13,390 bases of DNA from Firmicutes bacterium UBA995 (GCA_002291985.1 DBBB01000046.1:1-13390), one strand, 5' to 3'; positions 1 through 7,271 are shown, numbered from the stretch's first letter. The notes: generated by a model not told the origin, from the letters alone. A program made the numbers and translations.

Positions 1-804
1 CGCATCCTCGGCTTTGAGTTTCGAAGGTACTTGCTACCGCTTTGGGTCTGGGCCTTGTCCCTGATCGGGCTCTTGCTGATGTTCATGGCCTTCTACCCGG
101 TACTGGCAGCAGATGTGGCGACCCTGGACATGTTCCTCCACTACTACCCGGAAGAACTCTTGAAAGCCTTCGGCATGGGCGGAGAACTGTCCCTGGCTAC
201 CGTGGCAGGCTTCTTGGCTTTCTCCTTCGCCCTCGTACAGCTCTGCCTGGCCGTCCAGAGCGCCTACTACGGCTTCAGCTTCTTGTCCGTAGAGGAAAGG
301 GAGCTGACGGCCGACTTCCTCTACGCCAAACCCGTCAGCAGGCTGCGCGTGCTGACCGAAAAATACCTGGCGGCCGGGGGCGCGCTACTGGTGACCAACG
401 CCGCGGTGTGGACCGGCACCTTTCTTTCCATCGCCTGGTTCGGGGGTGATGATCCCTATGATGTGCGGGCGGTAATCTCCCTGCTCCTTACCGTCCCCAT
501 TTTCCAGCTTTTCTTCTTCAGCCTTGGGTTTTTGGCCACGGCGCTGTCCAAGAGACTGACCAGCGTTCTCGGCTCAGCTGTGGGGTTCGCCTTTGTTCTC
601 TACATGCTCAACGCCCTGAGAAGGATTGTGGGAGGAGAACTGCTCGGTCTGCTATCGCCTTACTACCATTTCGACCCTAACCACATCCTGGCACGCGGCG
701 AATGGGATCTCGGCCTGGTGTCCATTAGCGCGGGCTTCATCATATGCGCAAACATCGCCGCCTACCTGCTTTTCAGCAAGCGCGACCTGCGTACGGCCGT
801 ATAG
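1..804 (+). CDS. ABC-2 type transporter permease, 5'-truncated by window edge
   Basis: Membrane subunit of an ABC-2 type exporter; substrate unknown. The frame is open from base 1 to the TAG at 802-804, and the residues before the TTG at 31 (RILGFEFRRY) align with the start of the next gene's product (VRELRANART). The true start therefore lies a few codons upstream of the window and TTG 31 is internal. About six hydrophobic segments are visible: after the N-terminus, around AGFLAFSFALVQ, YLAAGGALLV, LLLTVPIFQLFFF, the LGSAVGFAFVLY region, and the final ISAGFIICANIAAYLLF. The cytoplasmic stretch EERELTADFLYAKPVSR is a feature shared with the downstream paralogue. The stop codon is embedded in the Shine-Dalgarno of the next gene (AGGAGGG 803-809), so the two are co-translated. 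An ATP-binding subunit is expected upstream but is not in view. Confidence 0.85.
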   Translation, partial: RILGFEFRRYLLPLWVWALSLIGLLLMFMAFYPVLAADVATLDMFLHYYPEELLKAFGMGGELSLATVAGFLAFSFALVQLCLAVQSAYYGFSFLSVEERELTADFLYAKPVSRLRVLTEKYLAAGGALLVTNAAVWTGTFLSIAWFGGDDPYDVRAVISLLLTVPIFQLFFFSLGFLATALSKRLTSVLGSAVGFAFVLYMLNALRRIVGGELLGLLSPYYHFDPNHILARGEWDLGLVSISAGFIICANIAAYLLFSKRDLRTAV

Positions 805-816
805 GAGGGCGAGAGC

Positions 817-1611
817 GTGAACGTGGTAGTGCGAGAGCTGAGGGCCAACGCCAGAACCCTGCTGGTCTGGAGCCTTAGCATGGTGGCCTTTATGGTGATG
901 ACGTTCGCGGAGTTCTCCGCCTACTACAAAAACCCCGAGATGCTGGCCATGATCGAGGCCATGCCCGTGGCCCTGTTGGAGGCTTTCGGCATGGACGAGG
1001 CCAACCTGACCACGGTGAGCGGGTATGTGTCCATTATCGTGCCTTTCATCAACCTCTGCCTGGGCATTTACGCGATCTTGCTCGGTAACAACATCATCGG
1101 CAAAGAGGAACGGGACCGTACCGCCGGTTTTCTCATGACATTGCCCGTCACCCGCCGGCGGGTGATCACCGGCAAGCTGCTGGCAGCCGTCGTCAGTTCC
1201 ACGGCGCTGCTGCTCGTGGTCATGGGGACCGTCGTCATCTCCGCCTTGCCCTACCAGTGGGAAGCGACCTTTCCGGACTTCCTGGTGCTGGTGGCCGTGG
1301 CGGGATTCATCTTCAACCTGTTCTTCTTGGGCCTGGGAATGCTTTCGGCCGCCGCGACCAGGAGGCACAAGCTCTCGGCCGGCATAGGCGTAGGCGTGAT
1401 CTTCGCGCTGTACCTGGCATCCATCCTGGCCGCCTTGACCGAGCGGATGTCCTTTCTCAGGTGGGCTACCCCATTCAGCTACTTCGACGGAGTCAAGATC
1501 CTGCGGAACTTACGTCTTGATCCCATCTACCTGGTACTTGCCGCCGCAGTCATCGTCGCGTCCGTTGCTGCCACCTACCTATGCTACGAACGGCGCGACC
1601 TGTACGTGTGA
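817..1611 (+). CDS. ABC-2 type transporter permease
   Basis: Second integral membrane subunit of the same putative ABC-2 exporter, 264 aa. GTG start at 817 is preceded by AGGAGGG at 803-809, 7 nt upstream. It is paralogous to the preceding protein: both have EAFGM near residue 50, an EER(E/D)xTAxFL motif followed by P-V-(S/T)-R near residue 100, a late F-D motif, and end in (K/R)RDL plus a short tail. Six membrane segments are apparent, including FMVMTFAEF, FINLCLGIYAILL, LLVVMGTVVISAL, FLVLVAVAGFIFNLFFLGL, GVGVIFALYLASIL and the C-terminal YLVLAAAVIVASVAATYL. The two subunits probably form a heterodimer with a shared ATPase; this and the export direction are inferred from the family. No clear intrinsic terminator follows. 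Confidence 0.87.
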   Translation: MNVVVRELRANARTLLVWSLSMVAFMVMTFAEFSAYYKNPEMLAMIEAMPVALLEAFGMDEANLTTVSGYVSIIVPFINLCLGIYAILLGNNIIGKEERDRTAGFLMTLPVTRRRVITGKLLAAVVSSTALLLVVMGTVVISALPYQWEATFPDFLVLVAVAGFIFNLFFLGLGMLSAAATRRHKLSAGIGVGVIFALYLASILAALTERMSFLRWATPFSYFDGVKILRNLRLDPIYLVLAAAVIVASVAATYLCYERRDLYV

Positions 1612-1835
1612 AGGTTCCGGCCCACCGGCGTGCCACATCACATGAGCGAGCCCGGTTCTCGCCCGGTGACGATGGCCTTTCCATCACTTTCCCGCTCGCA
1701 CCTGCAGGGCAGCCCACTAAACGGAAGTTCTGTTGGCGCCGTCTGAAGGGCCTGTCCGTGCGCCTGCTCCTCCGACTTGCTACGGTGTCCCGCCTGCTGC
1801 CTCAAACACCCGAGTGGTCGGTTCTGTCGTAAACG
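1612..1835. other. gene-free stretch, no recognisable content
   Basis: Between the permease operon and the comM remnant I find no ORF with a convincing ribosome binding site or family motif on either strand, no RNA gene, no T-tract terminator and no good promoter. Short frames cross it on both strands but their translations resemble nothing I know. It may be decayed sequence from the same event that destroyed comM. Confidence 0.5.
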
Positions 1836-2060
1836 GTGGTCGCTTTGGATCGTAATGGGGGGAAGGACGGGAGCAGCGCGGCAATCCGCCACTGCGTGCT
1901 ACGGTCCAGGGCCATTCAGCGGTGGCGGTTCGAGGGGGCGGGTCTGACCACCAGCGGCCAGATGGGTCCGGGAGAAGTCCGTAAGCTGTGCCGGCTTTCG
2001 CCGCCCGCTCATGCGGTGGTGCGGACCGCCTTCGAACGGCTGGGAGAGGCGACCGGCTGA
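1836..2060 (+). pseudogene. comM: C-terminal remnant of ComM/YifB-type Mg-chelatase-like AAA+ protein
   Basis: The reading frame contains, in order, SSAAIR, RAIQRWRF, GLTTSGQMGP, EVRKLCRLSP and AFERLG. These match the C-terminal domain of the YifB/ComM family, whose members typically read (E/S)SAxIRxxVxxAR..Q..RF, then NAQM.P.E(I/V)R..C.L, then A.E.LG.SARAY.RIL.VARTIADL. The frame stops at TGA 2058-2060, just where SARAYxRILxVART is expected. The AAA+ core is missing upstream; an in-frame TAA lies at 1830-1832. DNA just after the stop (2061-2090) still resembles a frameshifted AYxRVLxVAR coding stretch, and 2138-2161 reads HAANGKGY, weakly like HxAEAxQY. Family knowledge: comM is the usual neighbour upstream of dprA in Bacillota. 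Annotating this as a 74-aa gene would be misleading; I call it a degraded gene. Confidence 0.75.
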
Positions 2061-2138
2061 TCTATCCCGGTGCTTCCGCTGCCCCTCGGAATGGGGGCGC
2101 CCAAATGCAACAGGATCCCATAGCAGGAAATACGTGGC

Positions 2139-3260
2139 ATGCGGCGAACGGTAAAGGGTATGCACGACAGATCGTTGCCGGAAGCGGCTTACTGGGTGGC
2201 ATTCAGCCATCTACCGGGAATCGGCCCCCGGCGCTTCGATCGCTTGCTCGAGCGTCTCGGAACGGCCGCTGCCGCGTGGCATGCTCCGGATTCGGCTCTG
2301 CGAGGGATTCTCCCGGGCGAGGGGGGCGAGCGACTGATTGCCGCCCGGCGGGGTCTCGACCCGGAAGCATGTTGGCAGGCGGTTGAACGGGCAGGCATCA
2401 CGGTAGTCCTGCGGTCTGACCGGGGGTATCCGCCCCGCCTGGCCGCCATCGCCGATCCGCCCTTCTTGCTATACGTCCGGGGAGCGCTGCTCGTCGAGGA
2501 GGCCGCGGTGGCGATTGTCGGTTCGCGCCGGGCCTCGCCCTACGGACTTGCGGTCGCGGAGTGTCTGGGCAGAGACCTCGCCCGGGCGGGGGTGTGGGTC
2601 GTTTCCGGCCTTGCCCGGGGAATCGATACCGCCGGGCACCGGGGGGCGCTGGATGGAGGAGGGCAGACGCTGGCCGTGCTTGGGTCGGGCCTCGAGCGCG
2701 TATATCCTCCCGAAGCGCGGTCGCTGGCGCGGCGCATTGCGGCAAGCGGCGGGGTAGTCAGCGAGTTGGCGCCGCAGACCCCGCCCCTGGCCGGTCACTT
2801 CCCCGTGCGCAACCGCATCATCGCCGGCTTGTCTCTCGGCGTGGTGGTGGTGGAGGGCGCCGCCGACAGCGGCGCGCTGATCACCGCCCAGTTGGCGGCG
2901 GAGCAGGGAAGGGAAGTGATGGGCGTGCCCGGACCCATTACCGGTGAGGGCAGTCGCGGCCCGCACGCCCTCATCCGCGACGGCGCCGCCCTTGTCGAAT
3001 CGGCCCGGGATGTGCTGGAGGTGCTGGGCTTGCAGTCGCCCCAGGTCCAGCCCCAGGTGCCGGCGCACGAGACCGATATGAGCGAAACTCATCTTCGGTT
3101 GCTGGCGCAACTGGGCGTTGAACCTCGGCTGCCGGAAGAACTTGCCGAACGGACGGGACTTGAGCCGGGCGACATCCTTGTCGCCCTCCTCGCCCTCGAG
3201 ACCGCGGGGCGGATACGGCGCTCCGGGGCTGGCTATATCGTCTTGCCTGCCGGCAGGTAA
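2139..3260 (+). CDS. dprA: DNA-processing protein DprA (Smf)
   Basis: DprA binds incoming single-stranded DNA in natural transformation and loads RecA onto it; it is also kept in many species not known to be competent. The 373-aa product has an N-terminal helix-hairpin-helix-like region (LPGIG at residues 25-29), a Rossmann-type core with IVGSRRASPYG (GSR at 128-130), VSGLARGIDTAGH (about 155-167), LAVLGSGLERVYPPE, RNRIIAGLS and EGAADSGALITAQLA, and a C-terminal DprA winged-helix domain (about 310-370, ETHLRLLAQLG to GYIVLP). The length is normal for the family. ATG 2139 has AGGA 10 nt upstream. ATG 2160 (MHDRSLPE) is an alternative that fits family N-termini well but lacks a spaced Shine-Dalgarno. 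The gene follows the comM remnant, whose tail may underlie its first codons. The last codons contain a 12-nt palindrome (3246-3257). Confidence 0.95.
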   Translation: MRRTVKGMHDRSLPEAAYWVAFSHLPGIGPRRFDRLLERLGTAAAAWHAPDSALRGILPGEGGERLIAARRGLDPEACWQAVERAGITVVLRSDRGYPPRLAAIADPPFLLYVRGALLVEEAAVAIVGSRRASPYGLAVAECLGRDLARAGVWVVSGLARGIDTAGHRGALDGGGQTLAVLGSGLERVYPPEARSLARRIAASGGVVSELAPQTPPLAGHFPVRNRIIAGLSLGVVVVEGAADSGALITAQLAAEQGREVMGVPGPITGEGSRGPHALIRDGAALVESARDVLEVLGLQSPQVQPQVPAHETDMSETHLRLLAQLGVEPRLPEELAERTGLEPGDILVALLALETAGRIRRSGAGYIVLPAGR

Positions 3261-3270
3261 TATCCCCGCT

Positions 3271-3285
3271 GCGCCCCCGGGGCGC
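3271..3285 (+). other. GC-rich perfect hairpin after dprA
   Basis: GCGCCCC and GGGGCGC flank a single C just after the dprA stop, giving a perfect GC-only inverted repeat. There is no following T-tract, so it is not a standard intrinsic terminator. It could stabilise the dprA mRNA 3' end or act as a weak attenuator. Confidence 0.3.
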
Positions 3286-3287
3286 GG

Positions 3288-3316
3288 TGGACACGGTCCG
3301 CTGGTTTTGGTAAGCT
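3288..3316 (+). promoter_or_regulatory. possible weak promoter for the coiled-coil membrane protein gene
   Basis: TGGACA at 3288-3293, a 17-nt spacer and TAAGCT at 3311-3316, with TGG directly before it as an extended -10. The -10 match is poor and the predicted start lies almost on the Shine-Dalgarno of the next gene, so this is tentative. Confidence 0.25.
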
Positions 3317-3338
3317 GGAGGTGATGGAGGTGGCTGCG

Positions 3339-3611
3339 ATGGAGCGAACCCAGGCGGAAATTGCCGCGGGCGACCCCGGGCGCAGGTTTGCGTCCGAGGA
3401 GTTTTTCTTCCTCCTGCAGCGCGTCGACCGGCTGGACGAGAAGCTCACCGCTCGCATTGACGCCGTGGACGAGAAGCTCACCGCCCGCATTGACGGCTTG
3501 GAACAGAAGCTCAGCAAGGACATCAACGGCCTGCGCGCCTGGGCCACCGGCCTGCTGGTCACACTCCTGGCCGGGTTTGTGGGCGTCATCGTTGCCCTGC
3601 TTCGCGCATAG
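3339..3611 (+). CDS. small coiled-coil protein with C-terminal membrane anchor, function unknown
   Basis: A 90-aa protein I cannot assign to a named family. It has a charged N-terminus (MERTQAEIAAGD), then SEEFFFLLQRVDRL, three tandem 11-residue repeats (DEKLTARIDAV, DEKLTARIDGL, EQKLSKDINGL) predicted to form a coiled coil, and one C-terminal transmembrane helix (about residues 70-89, LLVTLLAGFVGVIVALL). ATG 3339 is chosen because GGAGG (3326-3330) lies 8 nt upstream. In-frame GTG 3321 and ATG 3324 would add six or five residues but have GGAG almost touching them. It lies 78 nt after dprA and is closed by a strong terminator, so it is a separate cistron or the end of the dprA unit. The topology suggests a membrane-tethered oligomeric rod, perhaps a scaffold; that is inference. 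The overall shape resembles DUF1640-like or phage XhlA-like small proteins. Confidence 0.75.
   Translation: MERTQAEIAAGDPGRRFASEEFFFLLQRVDRLDEKLTARIDAVDEKLTARIDGLEQKLSKDINGLRAWATGLLVTLLAGFVGVIVALLRA
3435..3533 (+). repeat. three tandem 33-bp repeats in a coiled-coil gene
   Basis: Units at 3435-3467, 3468-3500 and 3501-3533 each encode 11 residues. The first two differ at only a few bases; the third is diverged but keeps the KL and I(D/N) positions. The 11-residue (hendecad) period suits a coiled coil and points to growth by in-frame duplication. Confidence 0.85.
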
Positions 3612-3622
3612 GTCAGCAGGAC

Positions 3623-3667
3623 GCGCGGGGAGGGTTGCTCTCTTTGGCCCCTTCCCCGCGCTTTTTT
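3623..3667 (+). terminator. intrinsic terminator after the coiled-coil protein gene
   Basis: GCGCGGGGA (3623-3631) pairs perfectly with TCCCCGCGC (3653-3661), can extend by about three more pairs including one G-T, and is followed directly by six T residues (3662-3667). It lies 12 nt after the stop codon and separates dprA and the small membrane protein gene from topA. Confidence 0.9.
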
Positions 3668-3685
3668 GTAGCGCCCAACTCGACC

Positions 3686-3715
3686 TTGCGTGCGATCGGC
3701 GGACTGAGTTATGCT
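3686..3715 (+). promoter_or_regulatory. probable sigma-A-type promoter of topA
   Basis: TTGCGT at 3686-3691, an 18-nt spacer and TATGCT at 3710-3715, directly downstream of the terminator. The predicted transcription start near 3722 leaves a leader of about 30 nt with GGGGAGG before the topA TTG. This also argues against the in-frame GTG at 3722 as the start codon. Confidence 0.45.
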
Positions 3716-3751
3716 ACTGGGGTGAAGTCTACCGGGGAGGTTGGGCAGGCG

Positions 3752-5842
3752 TTGGTGAGACCCCTGATCATCGTGGAGTCGCCGGCCAAGGCGCGGACCA
3801 TCCAGAAGCTGTTCCATAGCAAGGTCAAGGTAGAGGCATCGATGGGCCATGTTCGGGACCTCCCGCGCAGCCGGCTGGGAGTGGACGAAAGTGACAACTT
3901 TGCGCCCAAGTACGTGACGATCCGCGGCAAGGGGGAGATCCTGAAGAAACTCCGGGAACGTGCGCGCAAGGCACGCCAGGTTTATCTGGCCACCGATCCC
4001 GATCGAGAGGGAGAGGCTATCTCCTGGCATCTCGCGCACTTGCTCGGTTTTGAACCACACCGCGCGGTGCGCATCGAGTTCCGCGAAGTCACCCGCGAGG
4101 CCATCGAGCGGGCGATCGACCACCCCCGGCCCATCGACGAACAACTGGTCGAGGCGCAACAGGCGCGCAGGATTCTCGACCGGCTGGTGGGCTACAAGCT
4201 CAGCCCCTTGCTCTGGCGCAAGGTGAGACGGGGACTTAGCGCCGGGCGGGTCCAGTCGGTGGCCCTCCGGCTGGTCGGCGACCGCGAGGCGGCTATTGAG
4301 GCTCACGTGCCCGAGGAGTACTGGACGTTGCTTGCCTACCTGGAAGGCGGTCTGGTAGCCCGATACTGGGGCACCGGGGGCAAGCGGGTTATCCTGCGAG
4401 AACGCCGGCAGGTAGACGGGTTGTTGGCGGACCTCAAGGGAACCGCGTTGGAAGTGGAAGCGGTCAGGAAGAGTCGCCGGCGCCGCAGCCCGCCGGCCCC
4501 CTTCATCACCAGTTCATTGCAGCAGGAAGCATTCCGGCGACTGGGCTTCCCCGTGCGAAAGACCATGAGGGTGGCCCAGCAGCTCTATGAGGGTTTGGAA
4601 CTCGGAGACGAGGGATCAAGCGGTCTGGTAACCTACATGCGCACCGATTCGACCCGCGTTGCCGAGGTCGCTCGAGAACGAGCCCGGCAGTATGTGACCG
4701 GACGGTTCGGGAGCGAATGGGTCGGCTCGCCGGCCGCGGAGCGTCGCGGCTCGCGGGTGCAGGGCGCGCACGAGGCGATCCGCCCGACCGACGTGTTCCG
4801 CGAGCCGGATGCCGTCGCCCCGCACCTCGCACCCGAACAGGCGCGGCTGTATCGGCTAATATGGGAACGTTTCGTGGCCAGCCAGATGGCGCCGGCCGAG
4901 TTCGAGTTGACGGCGGTGCACCTGAAGGCGGGAGGGCACGCCTTCCGCGCTTCAGGGTCGGTCGTAACCTTTGCCGGCTTCACGTCCGTGTATCGGCCGG
5001 CCGAGCGGACTGCCGCACCCGATACCTCCGATCCTGCCGCGTTGGCCGCCGCCCGGGTCGGGCAGAAGGTCGCCGTCACGCGCCTGGAGGATCAGCGTCA
5101 TGTCACCGTCCCCCCCGCGCGCTACACCGAGGCATCGCTGGTGAAAGAACTCGAGGAACTCGGCATCGGCCGGCCCAGCACCTACGCTCCGACCATCGAC
5201 ACCATAGTCCAGCGAGGTTACGTTGCCAATGAAGACCGCAGTCTCCGTCCGACAGAGCTTGGTTTGCGAGTACTGGCGCTGCTCAAGGAGTACTTCCCCG
5301 AAATCGTGGATCCGGGATTCACGGCCGGACTGGAAGAGCGCCTCGATGGCGTCGAGGCCGGGAAGTTCAGCGCGACCGACGTATTGAAGAGCTTCTACGA
5401 ACCCTTTCAGGCCACGCTGGAACGGGCGGAACGGGAGATCGGGGGCATGGAAGTGCCCGACGAGGTCACCGACATCGCCTGCGAGCAGTGCGGCAAACCC
5501 ATGGTGGTGAAGTACAGCCGTTTCGGCAAGTTCCTGGGTTGTTCCGGCTTCCCCGAATGTCGGGCCAGTCGACCGTACTTCGAGGCCGCCGGCGTGAACT
5601 GCCCGGAGTGTGGCGCGGAGGTCGTATCCCGCCGCAGCCGGAAGGGCAGGCGCTTCTACGGCTGTAGCCGTTACCCTGACTGCACTTTCACGACCTGGCG
5701 GCGGCCGGTGGCGCGAGACTGCCCGGAATGCGGGGCCTTCCTGGTCGAGGCCCGGGATCGCCAGGCCGGCCCATATCTCGCGTGCGTTCGGGAGGAGTGC
5801 GGTCACCGCGAGTATGTCGAGGCTGATACGCCCGACGGATGA
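3752..5842 (+). CDS. topA: type IA DNA topoisomerase I
   Basis: Relaxes negatively supercoiled DNA through a transient 5'-phosphotyrosine link. From TTG 3752 the protein is 696 aa, normal for Bacillota. The N-terminal TOPRIM domain has VESPAKA with its Glu at residue 9 (the same number as in E. coli) and DPDREGEA, with acidic residues 82, 84 and 86. The catalytic Tyr is residue 295, in TYMRTDS. Three C-terminal four-Cys zinc-ribbon modules begin at Cys577, Cys617 and Cys657 (CEQCG, CPECG, CPECG), exactly 40 residues apart. The frame stays open upstream to 3635, but that extension overlaps the terminator. TTG 3752 has GGGGAGG (3734-3740) 11 nt upstream; GTG 3755 is equally possible and GTG 3722 less likely. 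trmFO follows 48 nt later, and its putative Shine-Dalgarno region begins right after the topA stop. Confidence 0.95.
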   Translation: MVRPLIIVESPAKARTIQKLFHSKVKVEASMGHVRDLPRSRLGVDESDNFAPKYVTIRGKGEILKKLRERARKARQVYLATDPDREGEAISWHLAHLLGFEPHRAVRIEFREVTREAIERAIDHPRPIDEQLVEAQQARRILDRLVGYKLSPLLWRKVRRGLSAGRVQSVALRLVGDREAAIEAHVPEEYWTLLAYLEGGLVARYWGTGGKRVILRERRQVDGLLADLKGTALEVEAVRKSRRRRSPPAPFITSSLQQEAFRRLGFPVRKTMRVAQQLYEGLELGDEGSSGLVTYMRTDSTRVAEVARERARQYVTGRFGSEWVGSPAAERRGSRVQGAHEAIRPTDVFREPDAVAPHLAPEQARLYRLIWERFVASQMAPAEFELTAVHLKAGGHAFRASGSVVTFAGFTSVYRPAERTAAPDTSDPAALAAARVGQKVAVTRLEDQRHVTVPPARYTEASLVKELEELGIGRPSTYAPTIDTIVQRGYVANEDRSLRPTELGLRVLALLKEYFPEIVDPGFTAGLEERLDGVEAGKFSATDVLKSFYEPFQATLERAEREIGGMEVPDEVTDIACEQCGKPMVVKYSRFGKFLGCSGFPECRASRPYFEAAGVNCPECGAEVVSRRSRKGRRFYGCSRYPDCTFTTWRRPVARDCPECGAFLVEARDRQAGPYLACVREECGHREYVEADTPDG

Positions 5843-5890
5843 TGGGGAGGACAGGTGAATGCCTTCGCCGGGGAGGGTCGCCGGGGGGAA

Positions 5891-7231
5891 ATGGGTGTGA
5901 CCGACACCGTGCGCGTGATCGGCGGAGGATTGGCCGGGGTGGAGGCCGCCTGGCAAGCGGCGGCATCCGGCCCGGTGGTCCTGATGGAGATGCGGCCGGC
6001 CACGATGACGCCTGCCCATCGTACCGGCGAACTCGCGGAACTGGTCTGCTCCAGCTCACTGCGATCGGAGGGCGGGGATACGCCCGCGGGCCTTCTGAAG
6101 GCCGAGATGAAGCTCATCGGATCGGTGGTGCTGGCCTGCGCGGAACGAGTGCGCATTCCCGCCGGCAAGGCCCTGGCCGTCGATCGCGAGGCTTTCTCTC
6201 GATTGGTCACGCGAACCGTCCTGGCCCACCCCCGGATCCGGGTCGAGCGCGCCGAGGCGACTGCCTTGCCTGCGGACGAGCCGGTGGTGGTGGCTACCGG
6301 CCCCCTGACCTCACCGGCCCTGGCCGCGGCCCTCGTGGACTTGACCGGCGAGGAGCACCTGTTCTTCTACGATGCGGCGGCGCCCATCGTGCATCGGGAG
6401 TCGGTCCGCCTGGACCGGACCTTCCGGGCATCCCGCTATGACCGGGAGGGCGACGGGGACTACGTCAATTGCCCCCTCGACCAGGATGAATACGAGGCCT
6501 TCTGGCGGGCGCTGGTGTCCGCAGAACAGCACCCGCTGAGAGCATTCGAGGATCCCGTGTTCTTCGAGGGTTGTCTGCCGGTAGAGGAACTCGCCCGGCG
6601 GGGCCGAGACACGCTGCGCTTCGGACCGATGCGCCCGGTAGGGCTTCGCGATCCCGCCACGGGCCGAGACCCCTATGCCGTGGTGCAACTGCGGCAGGAC
6701 AATCTGGCCGACACGCTGCTGGGCCTGGTAGGCTTCCAGACCAACTTGCGCTTCTCGGAGCAAGAGCGAGTGTTCCGCATGATCCCCGCCCTCGCGGATG
6801 CGAGTTTCGCCCGTCTTGGAGTGATGCACCGCAACACTTACCTGAACTCGCCGCGGCTCCTGAAACCGTCCCTGGAAGCCAGGCTCCGGAGCGGGTTGTT
6901 CTTCGCGGGTCAGCTCACGGGAGTCGAAGGTTACGTCGAATCGGCAGCCACGGGCATGGTGGCGGGGATCAACGCTCGCCGGCGCCAGGCGGGAAGGGAA
7001 CCACTTGTCCTGCCCGGGCAGACAATGCTGGGCAGTCTGTGCCAGTACGTCGCGGGCGCCGACCCCATGCACTTTCAGCCCATGAACGCCAACTTCGGCC
7101 TGCTTCCGGCATTGACAGGGCCCTCCCGGCGTGGCAAGCGGGATCGCATGGTCAGCCGATCGCTGGAGGCCCTCGAGGAGTACTTGCGTAGCCGTCAGTT
7201 CAAGACCTCGTCTCCTTGTCTCCCCTTGTAG
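5891..7231 (+). CDS. trmFO: tRNA (uracil-54-C5)-methyltransferase, folate- and FAD-dependent
   Basis: Forms m5U54 (ribothymidine) in the tRNA T-loop, using methylenetetrahydrofolate and FADH2. Visible motifs: dinucleotide-binding VIGGGLAGVEAAW near the N-terminus, MRPATMTPAHRT, LVCSSSLRSEG with Cys53, FFEGCLPVEE with Cys228, LRFGPMRPVGL, GQLTGVEGYVES and the C-terminal GADPMHFQPMNANFG. B. subtilis TrmFO has functional cysteines at 53 and 226, which supports ATG 5891 (446 aa) as the start. Alternatives are GTG 5855 (458 aa), which has a strong but close GGGGAGG (5844-5850) just after the topA stop, and GTG 5897, which has GGGGGGAA 8 nt upstream. It shares a transcript with topA. The older name is gid. 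Confidence 0.95.
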   Translation: MGVTDTVRVIGGGLAGVEAAWQAAASGPVVLMEMRPATMTPAHRTGELAELVCSSSLRSEGGDTPAGLLKAEMKLIGSVVLACAERVRIPAGKALAVDREAFSRLVTRTVLAHPRIRVERAEATALPADEPVVVATGPLTSPALAAALVDLTGEEHLFFYDAAAPIVHRESVRLDRTFRASRYDREGDGDYVNCPLDQDEYEAFWRALVSAEQHPLRAFEDPVFFEGCLPVEELARRGRDTLRFGPMRPVGLRDPATGRDPYAVVQLRQDNLADTLLGLVGFQTNLRFSEQERVFRMIPALADASFARLGVMHRNTYLNSPRLLKPSLEARLRSGLFFAGQLTGVEGYVESAATGMVAGINARRRQAGREPLVLPGQTMLGSLCQYVAGADPMHFQPMNANFGLLPALTGPSRRGKRDRMVSRSLEALEEYLRSRQFKTSSPCLPL

Positions 7232-7244
7232 CTTGTGATACGAT
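7216..7244 (+). promoter_or_regulatory. probable extended -10 promoter of hslV-hslU-codY
   Basis: TTGTCT at 7216-7221, a 17-nt spacer, and TGA followed by TACGAT (TGn extended -10 at 7236-7238, -10 hexamer 7239-7244). The -35 box overlaps the last trmFO codons. A start near 7251 gives a short leader carrying GGGAGGG before the hslV ATG. Confidence 0.5.
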
Positions 7245-7271
7245 TGGTGGGGTCTGGGAGGGCTGCTAAGG

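Noticed and set aside
31..33. TTG as the start of the first permease
   Set aside because: The frame is open to base 1 and the preceding residues align with the N-terminus of the paralogous second permease, so the start lies upstream of the window.
1638..1892. Possible minus-strand small gene in the gap before dprA
   Set aside because: No Shine-Dalgarno or recognisable motif, and it overlaps the comM remnant on the other strand.
3635..3751. Longer N-terminus for TopA
   Set aside because: It would overlap the terminator stem and T-tract and the probable promoter, and TOPRIM proteins normally begin about eight residues before VESPAKA.
3233..4306. 357-codon minus-strand frame over the coiled-coil gene and topA start
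   Set aside because: It runs through the terminator and promoter of the plus strand and reads as a shadow of topA, with repeats mirroring the coiled-coil units.
4952..6019. 355-codon minus-strand frame across the topA/trmFO junction
   Set aside because: It overlaps two clear genes, has a low-complexity Arg/Gly/Pro/His-rich translation, and shows no ribosome binding site or motif.
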